Assembly: GCA_947588975.1 (NCBI GenBank)
Contig: CANQAF010000001.1
Location: forward strand, 1 to 47,570
Direction: 5' to 3'
Length of the DNA stretch: 47,570 nucleotides
Source of the DNA: an uncultured Bacilli bacterium
GTDB lineage: Bacteria > Bacillota_I > Bacilli_A > RF39 > UBA660
In this document: positions 1 through 8,934 of the stretch, one piece after another
Numbering within the stretch: the first letter of the stretch is position 1
How the letters are laid out: every line of letters starts with the position of its first letter
Program-made: the position numbers and the translations under genes
Notes under the pieces: generated by a model
Database searches by the model: none
Seen by the model: only the letters and a program-made list of their open reading frames with translations
What the model was told of the DNA's origin: nothing

Positions 1-695
1 GTTTCTGGATTATCAGGATTTGTTGGATCTGTTGGATTATTTTCTCCCTCTTTTGGAGGACAAGTATTTAAATTCAAACTAGATATGAATCTTTGATATG
101 TTCCAGATGAAGTCAATGATTCATATGTATATAGTTGGCCAGAGTATGGTTGGGTATTATTCCATGCATCCCTTAATTGTTGTAGTATTTTATTACGTAT
201 TTCATCTGGAATTGTTGAATTGGCATAATAACTACCTACAATAGCACCTGTAATATTTCCTATGTTATCATTGCTAGGTGCAATACCTTCTTGAGATAAC
301 CAAACGACTACTTGAGCTAAGAAGTATTTTAACATTCTTAAATCATCATTAAAATTAGATAAATTTCCTCCATATGCAGAATTCGCAAGAGCATATGCTT
401 TTCTAATAGCAGGCGTCGCATTTTCTACTCTTGTTGTCGAGCGAATATAAGTAGTTCCCGCTCTAAGTCCTCTATCTAAGCATAATGCCACCCTTGAAAC
501 ACCATTCCCACTTAATTGTGCCACATAAATGGTACCTGTACGGTTCAAGATAGGCACTGTTATTTGATAGCCACGGCTTCCACTAAAGCTTTTTTCCGTC
601 AAAGTAGCCTCACAACTATTCGCACCTTTAATATTTGTCATTGGAATTACTAATCCAATACATAAAATTGTAATAAATGTTAAAACTTTCTTCAT
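1..695 (-). CDS. Thioester-domain surface adhesin, N-terminal part (runs off left edge)
   Basis: Open frame from an ATG at 695 to the window edge, about 231 residues, with no stop. Residues 1-25 form a signal peptide. The mature part has a cysteine in VALCLDRG (Cys72) and a glutamine in LAQVVVW (Gln128). These match the Cys and TQxA-type Gln that form the internal thioester of Gram-positive thioester domains, which bind host surfaces covalently. The visible end is a Pro/Asn/Asp/Thr linker of the kind that precedes stalk domains; any wall anchor lies outside. A run of six G in AGGGGGGT is the ribosome-binding site. ATG codons occur at 698 and 695, and the second has better spacing. It follows the gene ending at 707 by about 10 nt, so it is probably co-transcribed. 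The thioester assignment rests on motif spacing only. Confidence 0.68.
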   Translation of the reverse strand, partial: MKKVLTFITILCIGLVIPMTNIKGANSCEATLTEKSFSGSRGYQITVPILNRTGTIYVAQLSGNGVSRVALCLDRGLRAGTTYIRSTTRVENATPAIRKAYALANSAYGGNLSNFNDDLRMLKYFLAQVVVWLSQEGIAPSNDNIGNITGAIVGSYYANSTIPDEIRNKILQQLRDAWNNTQPYSGQLYTYESLTSSGTYQRFISSLNLNTCPPKEGENNPTDPTNPDNPE

Positions 696-706
696 CATAT
701 ACCCCC

Positions 707-1351
707 CTAAAATAGGTCGTTTTTCTTATTATAACGGTAAATAATAGTAATACCTACAATAATAAATAGTGGCAATACAATATAATAATATTTTAAATAA
801 AGTTCAATTGCATAATCGTAAAAGCTTTTGGTTGTTGTTTTTGTATTTATGGTAGGTTCTTCTACCGCTGGTTTTTTTAATTGTTCTACTTTTTGTTTAA
901 ACTCTTCATAAGGCATCGTAATTTGTGTCCATTTCTGACACAAAGCAAATTTTTCCGCACCTACACAAACTTCATCTTGATAATATGGATTATAAGGTGG
1001 CGTATTTACGTAATGTGAATATAAAACTTCTTGTCGACAATAAACATCACTTGTATAAATATCAAAACGGTAGCTTGTATTAGGATTCAAGTTTGTAATC
1101 GTTAACTCATTTCCTTGATAAGGATATGTTGTACCATTTTTGATATCATTTACAATTAGTCCTTCATATATATTAGATAGTGTAATTTGAAATGTAACTG
1201 TTCCATTTTGCTCTGTATATGTATAATTGGTCGTTATATTACTTGCAAGTGTTTGATAATTGACTCTTTGCTCATTTGAACAAACTAGAGCACTTGCTCG
1301 TAACGGAAACAACACATATAACAACATGAAAAAGACTAAATGACGTTTCAT
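707..1351 (-). CDS. Membrane-anchored surface protein with fibronectin-III-like domain
   Basis: 214 residues. A signal peptide (about 1-22, ending near RASA) is followed by an extracellular part with several cysteines. A stretch around residues 60-105 (LTITNLNPNTSYRFDIYT) looks like the last strands of a fibronectin type III fold. One transmembrane helix (about 187-206) and a short lysine-rich tail end the protein, so the C-terminus is cytoplasmic. It sits just upstream of the thioester-domain gene and has its own promoter at 1373-1400. The tail anchor instead of LPXTG suggests a membrane-bound partner or scaffold for the adjacent adhesin. That role is inference; the fold call is tentative. 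Confidence 0.6.
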   Translation of the reverse strand: MKRHLVFFMLLYVLFPLRASALVCSNEQRVNYQTLASNITTNYTYTEQNGTVTFQITLSNIYEGLIVNDIKNGTTYPYQGNELTITNLNPNTSYRFDIYTSDVYCRQEVLYSHYVNTPPYNPYYQDEVCVGAEKFALCQKWTQITMPYEEFKQKVEQLKKPAVEEPTINTKTTTKSFYDYAIELYLKYYYIVLPLFIIVGITIIYRYNKKNDLF

Positions 1352-1372
1352 CTTATCTATCCTTTCTTTCTT

Positions 1373-1400
1373 ATTATACCATGAAAACCCTATTCTACAA
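1373..1400 (-). promoter_or_regulatory. SigA-type promoter for the 1351-707 gene
   Basis: On the minus strand TTGTAG (1395-1400) is separated by 16 nt from a perfect TATAAT (1373-1378). The start codon lies about 20 nt below the -10 box, leaving room for the AAAGGA ribosome-binding site. Confidence 0.55.
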
Positions 1401-1422
1401 GTTATTTTCTACTTTTTTGACA

Positions 1423-3009
1423 TTATTTTACAATAAACTCATATACAAACTCCCTAAATGTGAAGCGAATTTTAATCTTCGTAGCAATTTCTAATTCTTT
1501 AGGTACTTCAATATAATATACATTGTCTGTGCTTGGTTTTGTTGGTTTTACTAATTTAAAGTTGGAAGAAATGACTTTTTCTTCTCCATTTATTTCGTAA
1601 ATAATAGAGCCAAAATCTCTCAATATACTATATAAATCTGATAATGGGAGAAGTGATGCTTCATCTAACATGAATTTCCCTGTTAACTTTAACAGTGTTT
1701 TATCAAAATTTCCACTAATACTAGGTTGAATATATTCCATTCCAGTAAAGCAATTATCTCCGGAAATACAATATGTATAAAAATTTGTAAATGTATTTTG
1801 AATCTCGTACAAATCAATTTTTAATCTACTGTTTTTTAAAACTGTTTTATCAAAGGATAATTCATTCATCATATTTGTAGAAGCAATTAATGTTTTTTTG
1901 GTATCATCAACTGGTGTGATTTGAATACCAATAGTCTGATCATTTGTATCATAGTAATTTAAAACAATTTTGTCAAGTTTCACGTCTTTTGATATCTCAT
2001 AAGTTAATGTATATAATTGAAAATTAGTTGTTAGATATTGATAATGATAAGGAGCGCCTAAATCATATAATTCATCTTTATAAGTATCTACAGCATGCAA
2101 CGTTTTTCCATTTATAGTTAATGTAAAACGTTCTGGTTTAAATTGCTTTTTATTAACAGCAGTTATGTTTCTTACTTCATATTGAATGACTAATAATTTT
2201 TTATCTTCAGTTATGGTATTATTATGATAATCTGTATTGGTAATATAACTTTTTTTAATATTTAACATAAATTCTGTGGTTTTAAATGGTTCATTTTCGC
2301 TATGCAATTTATGATATACACCAACATTCAAATATATGACTCCACAAACCAATGCAATACACAATAAGACGATTATATTAATGATAAATTTATTTTCTAT
2401 ATATATATATTTGATATGACGTAATTTTTTACGGATAGTTCGTTTTAATTGATCTGTATCTAATTCCACATCAACCTCAAATTCTTCACTATCCTCAGCT
2501 GTAATTTTTAAATCAGCCACATCTTGGTCAAAATCAAATTTTTTGATATCAAATCCAGTTGCACGAATAGCTACTGCAATTAAGCTTAATGACTGAAGGA
2601 TTAACGCAAATAAACTGAAATCCTGAATCAATTTCAATGTTCGAATATCAAGTAGCCCAATTTCCAATGTTTTAATATTACTATAAGCGAAGACAAATAC
2701 AAATGTTACGAACCCATATACTAAAACATTGAATATATAAAATTGAATTGGTTTTTTCTTATAGCTCATTAAACATAATATAATAAATGTAAGTACTAAT
2801 ATAGCTACTATTATCACTAACATCATAGGTGTAAACAAAGAAGAAATGGTATCTGCACCAATCGTTGACATATTAGAATTCATATATTCACCAATGAAGC
2901 GAAATATACTATTTGTTTTTAGTAACAAATAGACGATCATCACTGTTAATGTGAGATGAATCATTTTAAAATATTTAATCAAAAATGCAAATGGTCTTCT
3001 AAATAACAT
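1423..3009 (-). CDS. Polytopic membrane protein with extracellular C-terminal beta-rich domain
   Basis: 528 residues from the ATG at 3009, chosen because GGGTG lies 6 nt upstream; a GTG at 3018 is an alternative. The N-terminal third has four hydrophobic helices. An acidic cytoplasmic linker rich in Asp and Glu follows, then a fifth helix near residue 210-230. The remaining ~290 residues are predicted extracellular and beta-rich. The first part, with phrases such as LLVIQYEVRN and RFTLTINGKTL, resembles the DUF4352-like immunoglobulin folds of Gram-positive membrane proteins. I do not recognise a specific family. Its position before two surface-protein genes suggests a shared envelope function. 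No terminator is obvious between this gene and the next. Confidence 0.5.
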   Translation of the reverse strand: MLFRRPFAFLIKYFKMIHLTLTVMIVYLLLKTNSIFRFIGEYMNSNMSTIGADTISSLFTPMMLVIIVAILVLTFIILCLMSYKKKPIQFYIFNVLVYGFVTFVFVFAYSNIKTLEIGLLDIRTLKLIQDFSLFALILQSLSLIAVAIRATGFDIKKFDFDQDVADLKITAEDSEEFEVDVELDTDQLKRTIRKKLRHIKYIYIENKFIINIIVLLCIALVCGVIYLNVGVYHKLHSENEPFKTTEFMLNIKKSYITNTDYHNNTITEDKKLLVIQYEVRNITAVNKKQFKPERFTLTINGKTLHAVDTYKDELYDLGAPYHYQYLTTNFQLYTLTYEISKDVKLDKIVLNYYDTNDQTIGIQITPVDDTKKTLIASTNMMNELSFDKTVLKNSRLKIDLYEIQNTFTNFYTYCISGDNCFTGMEYIQPSISGNFDKTLLKLTGKFMLDEASLLPLSDLYSILRDFGSIIYEINGEEKVISSNFKLVKPTKPSTDNVYYIEVPKELEIATKIKIRFTFREFVYEFIVK

Positions 3010-3183
3010 AGCCCACACCCTATTCTAATATTTATAGTATATCGCAAAATATACAAAAAAAAAAGACATCTTTTATAGGAAAATGAAAAAATTAGAATTC
3101 AATACCTAATTTTATTGTGATCTGTATCTATAAAATAATACCTAAAATCTTTATAATAGATATAGCAATTCAATAAACATGAA

Positions 3184-3207
3184 AAAAGCATCTTTCTTGA
3201 TGCTTTT
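3184..3207 (-). terminator. Intrinsic terminator of the capA-like gene
   Basis: 9-bp stem AAAAGCATC/GATGCTTTT with a 6-nt loop. It overlaps the TGA stop of the 4322-3207 gene and is followed on the minus strand by T-rich sequence. Confidence 0.75.
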
Positions 3208-4322
3208 CATGGTATATAATTAAAATTGGTACTTGCGTCTAATACCTTCTTAAGAATTTTTTCTTTCTCTTCTCCTTCTAAAACCGTTGGCTGGTAATCA
3301 TTACGATTGGTTACAGAAGAAAGTGATACTGGTATAATATTCACGGTTGTATCTATGATTGTATCATCTTTATAACAGAATGTAATTTGAAAAATCATAG
3401 TATCTTTATCACTTGGATTTTTATTTCCTCCAAATACGAAATTACCAAGCGAATATACAATATATTTACCATTATATTCTTCAATTCCCTGCAGTACATG
3501 AGGATGATGTCCTAACACTAAATCAGCGCCACAATCAATCGCATATCTTGCAATATTTTCTTGTGTACTATTTTGATTATATACTCTTTCTTGCCCCCAG
3601 TGAAAACTGAAAATTTCCAAATCCGTTCCTTGTTCATTAAAATATGACATAGCATCATCAATATTTTGGCAAGCTGTCTTTTCATTCCAACCTTGAATTC
3701 CACATAATCCAATTTTGATTCCTTTAAGTTCTATAACACTATAAATACCGTTTCCAAAATAAGATAAAGATGTTGTTTCTAACGCATCTAAAGTATCCTG
3801 GTATCCTTCTTGTAAATAATCCATCGTATGGTTATTGGCAAGATTAACAGCTTCCACACTACCACTGGTTAAAATATTTGTATAATCACTAGGCCCTTTG
3901 AATGTAAATTTTTTATCTGCACGTGTAGTACAATCTGTAAATGTTGTCTCTAAATTAGCGATTGTTAAATCATCATTACTTAATATGTCATAAACTCCTC
4001 TAAAAAAATAACTATAGTCATTGTTTTGCGCATTTAATTCATATGGTAATGAATTGGTATAGCTGCTTCGATCATCCCAACCCAATGTACAATCTCCAAC
4101 TGCACTAATAGTTAACGTTGTTTCCTGTTTCATCGGTGGTATTTCAATATGAACATTATTTTTCCAAGATAATATGTTGTTTAAGATATCTTGAATTAAA
4201 TTTTCTTGTAATACATGACAACTTGTATTTTGTGATGTTTCCTGTTGTGTTGCTGTAGAAGCGGCAGTATTTGAAATAGCTAGTCCCATGCTTACCAAAT
4301 AAGCTAATATACGTTGTTTCAT
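3207..4322 (-). CDS. capA: CapA-family (PGA_cap) putative metallophosphoesterase
   Basis: 371 residues from the ATG at 4322, preceded by AGGGGGAA. A signal peptide spans about 1-21. The PGA_cap fold has its expected signatures: VGDCTLGWD (Asp77 region), NLETTFTD, ANNHTMDY, FHWGQE, LGHHPHVLQG and YSLGNFVFGG. These Asp, Asn and His residues match the metal-binding positions of calcineurin-like phosphoesterases. CapA proteins take part in poly-gamma-glutamate capsule formation in bacilli, but many family members lie outside cap operons. No capB or capC is near, so the real substrate is unknown. The gene stands alone, with its own terminator and a separate terminator behind it at 4377-4411. Confidence 0.82.
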   Translation of the reverse strand: MKQRILAYLVSMGLAISNTAASTATQQETSQNTSCHVLQENLIQDILNNILSWKNNVHIEIPPMKQETTLTISAVGDCTLGWDDRSSYTNSLPYELNAQNNDYSYFFRGVYDILSNDDLTIANLETTFTDCTTRADKKFTFKGPSDYTNILTSGSVEAVNLANNHTMDYLQEGYQDTLDALETTSLSYFGNGIYSVIELKGIKIGLCGIQGWNEKTACQNIDDAMSYFNEQGTDLEIFSFHWGQERVYNQNSTQENIARYAIDCGADLVLGHHPHVLQGIEEYNGKYIVYSLGNFVFGGNKNPSDKDTMIFQITFCYKDDTIIDTTVNIIPVSLSSVTNRNDYQPTVLEGEEKEKILKKVLDASTNFNYIP

Positions 4323-4376
4323 TATAATTCCCCCTAATTGGCTCACTATTATAACACTAATTTTTTCAATTGTAAA

Positions 4377-4411
4377 ATCAAAACAATACCATTATTTGGT
4401 ATTGTTTTGAT
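4377..4411. terminator. Long-stem terminator at the end of the copper operon
   Basis: 14-bp stem whose arms include CAAAACAATACC and GGTATTGTTTTG, with a 7-nt loop. It overlaps the stop codon of the ttcA-like gene. T-rich flanks occur on both strands, so it may work both ways. Confidence 0.8.
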
Positions 4412-5231
4412 CATAATCTTCTAAAAAGTTTTTATAGACCCCATTTTTCTTTCTTCCCAGAATACAATTTAAATTTACATTATCAAGTGCTTTAAAAATA
4501 TTATAATCAACCGATGGATTTACCTTTTTTAAATTTTGAATGAGTTGTTTTATTTCTTGACGTTTACTTATCTCTCCGTGACCACTAGAAGTATTTTCGG
4601 TAAATCGACATGCACAATTTAAGAATGTTAATTCATTTGCTTTTTGCCAAGCAATAATATCTGATTCTTTCACTAAATATAAAGGGCGAATTAATTCTAA
4701 ACCTTCAAAATGTTCACTATGCAATTTAGGCATCATAGTCTTAATTTCTGAACCATAAAACATAGATAATAAAGTAGTTTCAATCACATCATCAAAATGA
4801 TGTCCTAAAGCTATTTTATTACACCCTAATTCTTTTGCCTTATGGTATAAATATCCTCTACGCATTTTCGCACATAAATAACATGCACTTTTCAAATCAA
4901 TGTTTGAAACTGATTCAAAAATACTACTTTCAAACATTTGAATTGGTATATTTAATATTGTTGCATTTTCGAGTATCAAGTTTTTATTTTTTTCATTGTA
5001 TCCTGGATTCATGACCACATAACATGCTTCGAAAGGAACTTTTCCATGTTTCACTAATTCTTGAATACATTTTGCAAGCAAAAAGGAGTCTTTCCCACCA
5101 CTAATGCAGACCATAACTTTGTCATTTTCTTGAATGAGTTCATATTCTTGTACTGCATGTACGAATTTACTCCAAATTTCTTTTCGATACTTTTTAATAA
5201 TGCTTCTTTCAATTTCTTGATACTTTTCCAT
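4392..5231 (-). CDS. ttcA: TtcA-like PP-loop tRNA 2-thiolation enzyme
   Basis: 279 residues. The ATP-pyrophosphatase loop SGGKDS is at 44-49. A CYLC motif gives Cys117 and Cys120, and FLNCACRF gives Cys206 and Cys208. Two cysteines plus a distant third are what TtcA uses to hold its [4Fe-4S] cluster for 2-thiocytidine formation at tRNA position 32. ALGHHFDDVIETTL (141-154) is the second conserved block of this family. The start lies 15 nt behind the copZ stop with no terminator between, so it is co-transcribed with csoR-copA-copZ. A copper operon ending in an iron-sulfur tRNA-thiolation enzyme is notable because copper damages such clusters. The exact substrate (C32 or another thiouridine site) is not fixed by the sequence. 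Confidence 0.8.
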   Translation of the reverse strand: MEKYQEIERSIIKKYRKEIWSKFVHAVQEYELIQENDKVMVCISGGKDSFLLAKCIQELVKHGKVPFEACYVVMNPGYNEKNKNLILENATILNIPIQMFESSIFESVSNIDLKSACYLCAKMRRGYLYHKAKELGCNKIALGHHFDDVIETTLLSMFYGSEIKTMMPKLHSEHFEGLELIRPLYLVKESDIIAWQKANELTFLNCACRFTENTSSGHGEISKRQEIKQLIQNLKKVNPSVDYNIFKALDNVNLNCILGRKKNGVYKNFLEDYDQNNTK

Positions 5232-5246
5232 ATAGGCTCCTTTACA

Positions 5247-5468
5247 TCATTTCATTTCTAATATTTGATAATCTAATGATTCAATTATTTCTCGCAATTT
5301 TTCATCAGCAATTGTTTCCTTTGATATTATCACAACTTCTTTGGAATTTAAATTGACTTTCACTTTTAGAACACCTTCTAATGTTTTTAATGCATTTTCT
5401 ACTTTTTTAGCGCAATGTTCACAATGCATTCCTTCTACATAAATCACTTTCTTTTCACGATGAAACAT
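5247..5468 (-). CDS. copZ: CopZ-type copper chaperone (HMA domain)
   Basis: 73 residues, a single heavy-metal-associated domain with the binding motif MHCEHC (Cys16, Cys19) and the usual ferredoxin-like strand and helix order. It delivers Cu(I) in the cytosol, normally to the ATPase encoded directly upstream. It starts 10 nt after the copA stop. The N-terminal extension MFHREKK is slightly longer than in classic CopZ proteins of about 68 residues. Confidence 0.9.
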   Translation of the reverse strand: MFHREKKVIYVEGMHCEHCAKKVENALKTLEGVLKVKVNLNSKEVVIISKETIADEKLREIIESLDYQILEMK

Positions 5469-5478
5469 AACATTCTCC

Positions 5479-7650
5479 TCACTTTCTTAAACGTAGAGCA
5501 TTCCATACCACTGTTAAGCTACTTAATGTCATTGCAAATCCCGCTAACATAGGATTCATTACAATACCATATGGTTTTAAAAATCCAATTGCCAGTGGTA
5601 GCATACATATATTATAAAAGAATGCCCAAAATAAATTTTGTTTAATATTACGAATTGTTTTTTTACTAATTAACATCAATAAAGGGATTCGATCTAAATG
5701 ATTCTGCATCAAAATAACATCTGCAGAATCAGATGCAATATCCGTTCCACTTTTCATACTGACACCAATACTAGCTACCGCTAAACTAGGAGCGTCATTG
5801 ATTCCATCTCCTATCATCATAACATGTTTCCCTTGCTTTAACAATTCTTGTATTACTTTTGTTTTCTCACTTGGAATCACATTTGCGATCACTTTAGAAA
5901 TTCCTAAAGCAGAGGCAATTCTACTAGCAGTTATTTCATGGTCTCCTGTTAACATAATCACTTCTTTATTCATTTGTATTAATTCTTTGATTGTTTGTTT
6001 TGCATCTTTTCTGACCTCATCTTTCACTCCAATCAACCCAATTACTTTGTCATTTTCAATGACATAGACAATACTATCTCCATCTTGTGCCAGTGCCTGC
6101 TCTTCCTTCAAATATAAATTCTCTAATTGCAGATAGTGAAATAGTTTCCCATTTCCAATATAGTATTCCTTTTGTTGTATGGTTCCTTTAACACCAATAC
6201 CTGCGATATTTTCAAAATGCATACATTCTAATAATTGTAAATGATGTTGTTTGGCATAAGATGTAAACGCCGAATGAATTGGATGTGTAGAATTCACTTC
6301 AATGCTACTAACTAGCTTTATCAGTTCATCATCTTTATATGCATTATAATGGTGTATTTTAGCAATCTGCAATGTTCCATAAGTAAGTGTTCCTGTTTTA
6401 TCAAAAACAATGGTGTCTACTTTATGGGCGTTTTCTAAAGTTTCACTATTTTTCACTAAAATACCTAATTTTGCACATTTACCTTCACTGATCACAATAG
6501 CTAAAGGGGTCGCTAAGCCTAAAGCACATGGGCAAGCAACGACAAGAACCGTTACAAAAGAAACAATGGCTTCTTCAAATCTTCCAAGACATATATAAGC
6601 AAGTAAAGTAAAAATGGCAATGAGCATAATACCTGGCACAAAGTATCCACTTACCTGATCGGCCACTCTTGCAATTGGTGCCTTTGTATTTGTAGCCTCA
6701 ACTACAAGTCTAACAATTTCTGATATTGTAGAATCTTTCCCAATCTTTTCTGCCTGATATTCAATCATACCATCTAAATTAATACTCCCTGCTACTACTT
6801 TATCATTTTTATGTTTTTTACTTGGCATAGATTCTCCGGTAATAAAGGCTTCTTCAAAATGACCAGAGCCCTTTGTAATCACTCCATCTACAGCAATTTT
6901 CATACCTGGCTTTGCAATTAAAATATCTCCACACTTTACTTCATCAATAGATGTTTCTCGTATTTTTTTACCCATTTTAATGTATGCTTTTTCCGGTGTA
7001 ATTTGTACTAACTCTTGAATAGCTTTTTTCGTTTTTTCCTTATTTTTCAAATCAACTGTTCGACCTAACTGAATTAAATAAAGAATCACAACACAACTTT
7101 CAAAATATAAATTTTCGACATACTCATGATGTCCTAATACAATTTGAATAAAATTCCATGTACTATATAAAAAACTAGAAAAGACACCAATTGTTACTAA
7201 AGTATCCATATTCGAATTTTTATGAATAAAATTTTTGATCCCATTTTTTAATATGCCTCTTCCATACCATAAAAATATACAAGCAAGTAAACATAACAGA
7301 GTTGTATAGAATACTGGATATCTCATCTGATCAATAGAAGGTAAGCCAATCATATGACCCATAGAAAGATATAAAGTAATTATGACAAGTATTCCATAAA
7401 GTAGTAAATGATGGTTTGTTTTTTTTACTTCTTCTTTTCCAGTATATATACCTAAGCTTTCATATCCCGCTTCTTTGACTAAATGTTCTAAATCAGAAAT
7501 CGAATATGATTCTTCATATATAATCATAGCCTGTGCAAGTACTAAATTGACGCTAGCTTCAATCCCTGGTTGTTTGTTTAAATATTTTTCTAATCCTGCT
7601 GAACAGGCACTACAACTCATTCCACCAATTTTCAATATGACTTTTTTCAT
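5479..7650 (-). CDS. copA: P1B-type copper-exporting ATPase CopA
   Basis: 723 residues with a full set of P-type signatures. There is one N-terminal metal-binding domain (GGMSCSAC, Cys13 and Cys16), TGES at 271-274 in the actuator domain, the membrane CPC motif at 373-375, the phosphorylation site DKTGT at 417-421, the HP dipeptide at 456-457 and GDGINDAP in the hinge. Eight membrane helices are expected. The length suits a one-HMA Gram-positive CopA. It exports Cu(I) across the cell membrane using ATP. A GGAGAAG ribosome-binding site precedes the ATG, and the gene starts 15 nt after csoR. Confidence 0.95.
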   Translation of the reverse strand: MKKVILKIGGMSCSACSAGLEKYLNKQPGIEASVNLVLAQAMIIYEESYSISDLEHLVKEAGYESLGIYTGKEEVKKTNHHLLLYGILVIITLYLSMGHMIGLPSIDQMRYPVFYTTLLCLLACIFLWYGRGILKNGIKNFIHKNSNMDTLVTIGVFSSFLYSTWNFIQIVLGHHEYVENLYFESCVVILYLIQLGRTVDLKNKEKTKKAIQELVQITPEKAYIKMGKKIRETSIDEVKCGDILIAKPGMKIAVDGVITKGSGHFEEAFITGESMPSKKHKNDKVVAGSINLDGMIEYQAEKIGKDSTISEIVRLVVEATNTKAPIARVADQVSGYFVPGIMLIAIFTLLAYICLGRFEEAIVSFVTVLVVACPCALGLATPLAIVISEGKCAKLGILVKNSETLENAHKVDTIVFDKTGTLTYGTLQIAKIHHYNAYKDDELIKLVSSIEVNSTHPIHSAFTSYAKQHHLQLLECMHFENIAGIGVKGTIQQKEYYIGNGKLFHYLQLENLYLKEEQALAQDGDSIVYVIENDKVIGLIGVKDEVRKDAKQTIKELIQMNKEVIMLTGDHEITASRIASALGISKVIANVIPSEKTKVIQELLKQGKHVMMIGDGINDAPSLAVASIGVSMKSGTDIASDSADVILMQNHLDRIPLLMLISKKTIRNIKQNLFWAFFYNICMLPLAIGFLKPYGIVMNPMLAGFAMTLSSLTVVWNALRLRK

Positions 7651-7665
7651 TGTAGTCTTCTCCTT

Positions 7666-7950
7666 TTAAACATTGATTTTTCTAATTAAATCCATTGTTT
7701 CATCAATAATATTTGGATCGTTTTTCATAATATGATCTGCTACACAAGTAGACATATGATTTTCTAATATTTCATATGCAATTGTTTTTAAAGATTTCGT
7801 AATTGCAGAAATTTGAATTAAAATATCCCCGCAATAGCGATCATCTTCTATCATTTGCTCAACTCCTCTCACTTGCCCTTCCACGACATGTAATCTAGTT
7901 GTTAAATATTTCTTTGAGGCATCAGATCGATGTGTAAGTTTTGCTTCCAT
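7666..7950 (-). CDS. csoR: Copper-sensing repressor CsoR
   Basis: 94 residues of the all-helical CsoR/RcnR (DUF156) family. The Cu(I)-binding triad is present: Cys40 in DRYCGDIL, His65 in ENHMS and Cys69 in STCV. Apo-CsoR binds the operator and Cu(I) releases it, so the operon is expected to turn on with copper. It is the first gene of csoR-copA-copZ-ttcA and is autoregulated through the site at 7969-7997. GGAGAT precedes the ATG. Confidence 0.93.
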   Translation of the reverse strand: MEAKLTHRSDASKKYLTTRLHVVEGQVRGVEQMIEDDRYCGDILIQISAITKSLKTIAYEILENHMSTCVADHIMKNDPNIIDETMDLIRKINV

Positions 7951-7968
7951 TGTATCATCTCCAATTAC

Positions 7969-7997
7969 ATTATACTACCCTACAGGGGTATAGTCAA
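7969..7997 (-). promoter_or_regulatory. csoR operon promoter with CsoR operator in the spacer
   Basis: Minus strand: TTGACT (7992-7997), 17-nt spacer, TATAAT (7969-7974), a near-perfect SigA promoter. The spacer reads ATACCCCTGTAGGGTAG, matching the pseudo-palindromic C-run/G-run (TACCCC..GGGTA) of known CsoR operators. Bound CsoR would block both core elements. Confidence 0.85.
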
Positions 7998-8005
7998 ATA
8001 TATTA

Positions 8006-8032
8006 AAAAATGCTTATTCAGTAAGCATTTTT
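8006..8032 (-). terminator. Terminator of the 8879-8031 gene
   Basis: 11-bp stem AAAAATGCTTA/TAAGCATTTTT with a 5-nt loop at the stop codon. It insulates the upstream unit from the csoR promoter. Confidence 0.75.
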
Positions 8033-8879
8033 ATTTTTTTATATATTGTTTTTCCTCGTTTAAATGATCCTTTATTGTTGAAAAATCAGATAAAAATAAT
8101 TGATATTCTGGTTCTACAATAGGTCGATCTTGTAATAACTCTGTAATAGTATCTTCTTTCAATAACACGGCTTGATTGATTATGTAGCAGAAGTGATGAA
8201 ATGCCTCTAATCCCATTTGATGCTTTTGAATGGCTTCCAAAAGAGTCCCTTCAACGTGAGACGTTACTGTATATTTCAATTGATTTCCAATCCATCTCAT
8301 ATCGTTTACTTCAATCAAATTATCTATTTCTTTATCCGTCACTTGGATACTAAATGTTTGTGTTCCCTCTGACTCGAGAATATTTTTATCTTTATCACAA
8401 AATGTTAAAGTATATGAATATTGTTTATTATAATGTTTTACTATTATCGTTTCGTTGGTATTGTAGTGCTCTGTTTTACTATAAAACTCACAATATAATT
8501 TTTTATCGTCTAAACTAAATGCTATATATCCATAATCTTGACTCCAAATACGGATAAATGGAGACATGCCAAAATTCATTTCTACATGATCTATCTTTCC
8601 ATTCTCTTTTTTGAGATCAAATTTATAATCTAAAGTTTCATCTCCCAAATTTCTTTGATCTGCATAATGAATTATGTCACTTTCAATTTGTGTCACGTAG
8701 CCATAAATATTAGGTGTTCCTTTCTTTTTATGTGCTTTTTTAACTCTTTTATATTGAATATATCCTACTTGTTGCTCTTGATCATCAACAATCATCCAAC
8801 AATTAGAAATATCTGGACCAACGGCATGGTATCCAAACAACTGCATTAGCTTTTCTTCTTTTTCAATATGATATTCCAT
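8031..8879 (-). CDS. Hypothetical cytosolic protein
   Basis: 282 residues with no signal peptide and no membrane segment. Aromatic residues and charged strands (YIQYKRVKKAHKKKG, RIWSQDYGYIAF) alternate in the first 180 residues, suggesting a mainly beta structure. The last ~80 residues look helical. I recognise no family. It has a clear ribosome-binding site (AAGGAGGAT) before the ATG and its own terminator, so it is very likely a real gene. It sits below csaA, 55 nt away. Confidence 0.6.
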   Translation of the reverse strand: MEYHIEKEEKLMQLFGYHAVGPDISNCWMIVDDQEQQVGYIQYKRVKKAHKKKGTPNIYGYVTQIESDIIHYADQRNLGDETLDYKFDLKKENGKIDHVEMNFGMSPFIRIWSQDYGYIAFSLDDKKLYCEFYSKTEHYNTNETIIVKHYNKQYSYTLTFCDKDKNILESEGTQTFSIQVTDKEIDNLIEVNDMRWIGNQLKYTVTSHVEGTLLEAIQKHQMGLEAFHHFCYIINQAVLLKEDTITELLQDRPIVEPEYQLFLSDFSTIKDHLNEEKQYIKK

Positions 8880-8934
8880 GAAAATCCTCCTTAAGTCATA
8901 TATTATACTGTAACAAAAAGCTAATTACAAGAAT

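Noticed and set aside
8031..8879. Assignment of the 282-residue protein to a named family
   Set aside because: No motif I can defend; left as hypothetical.
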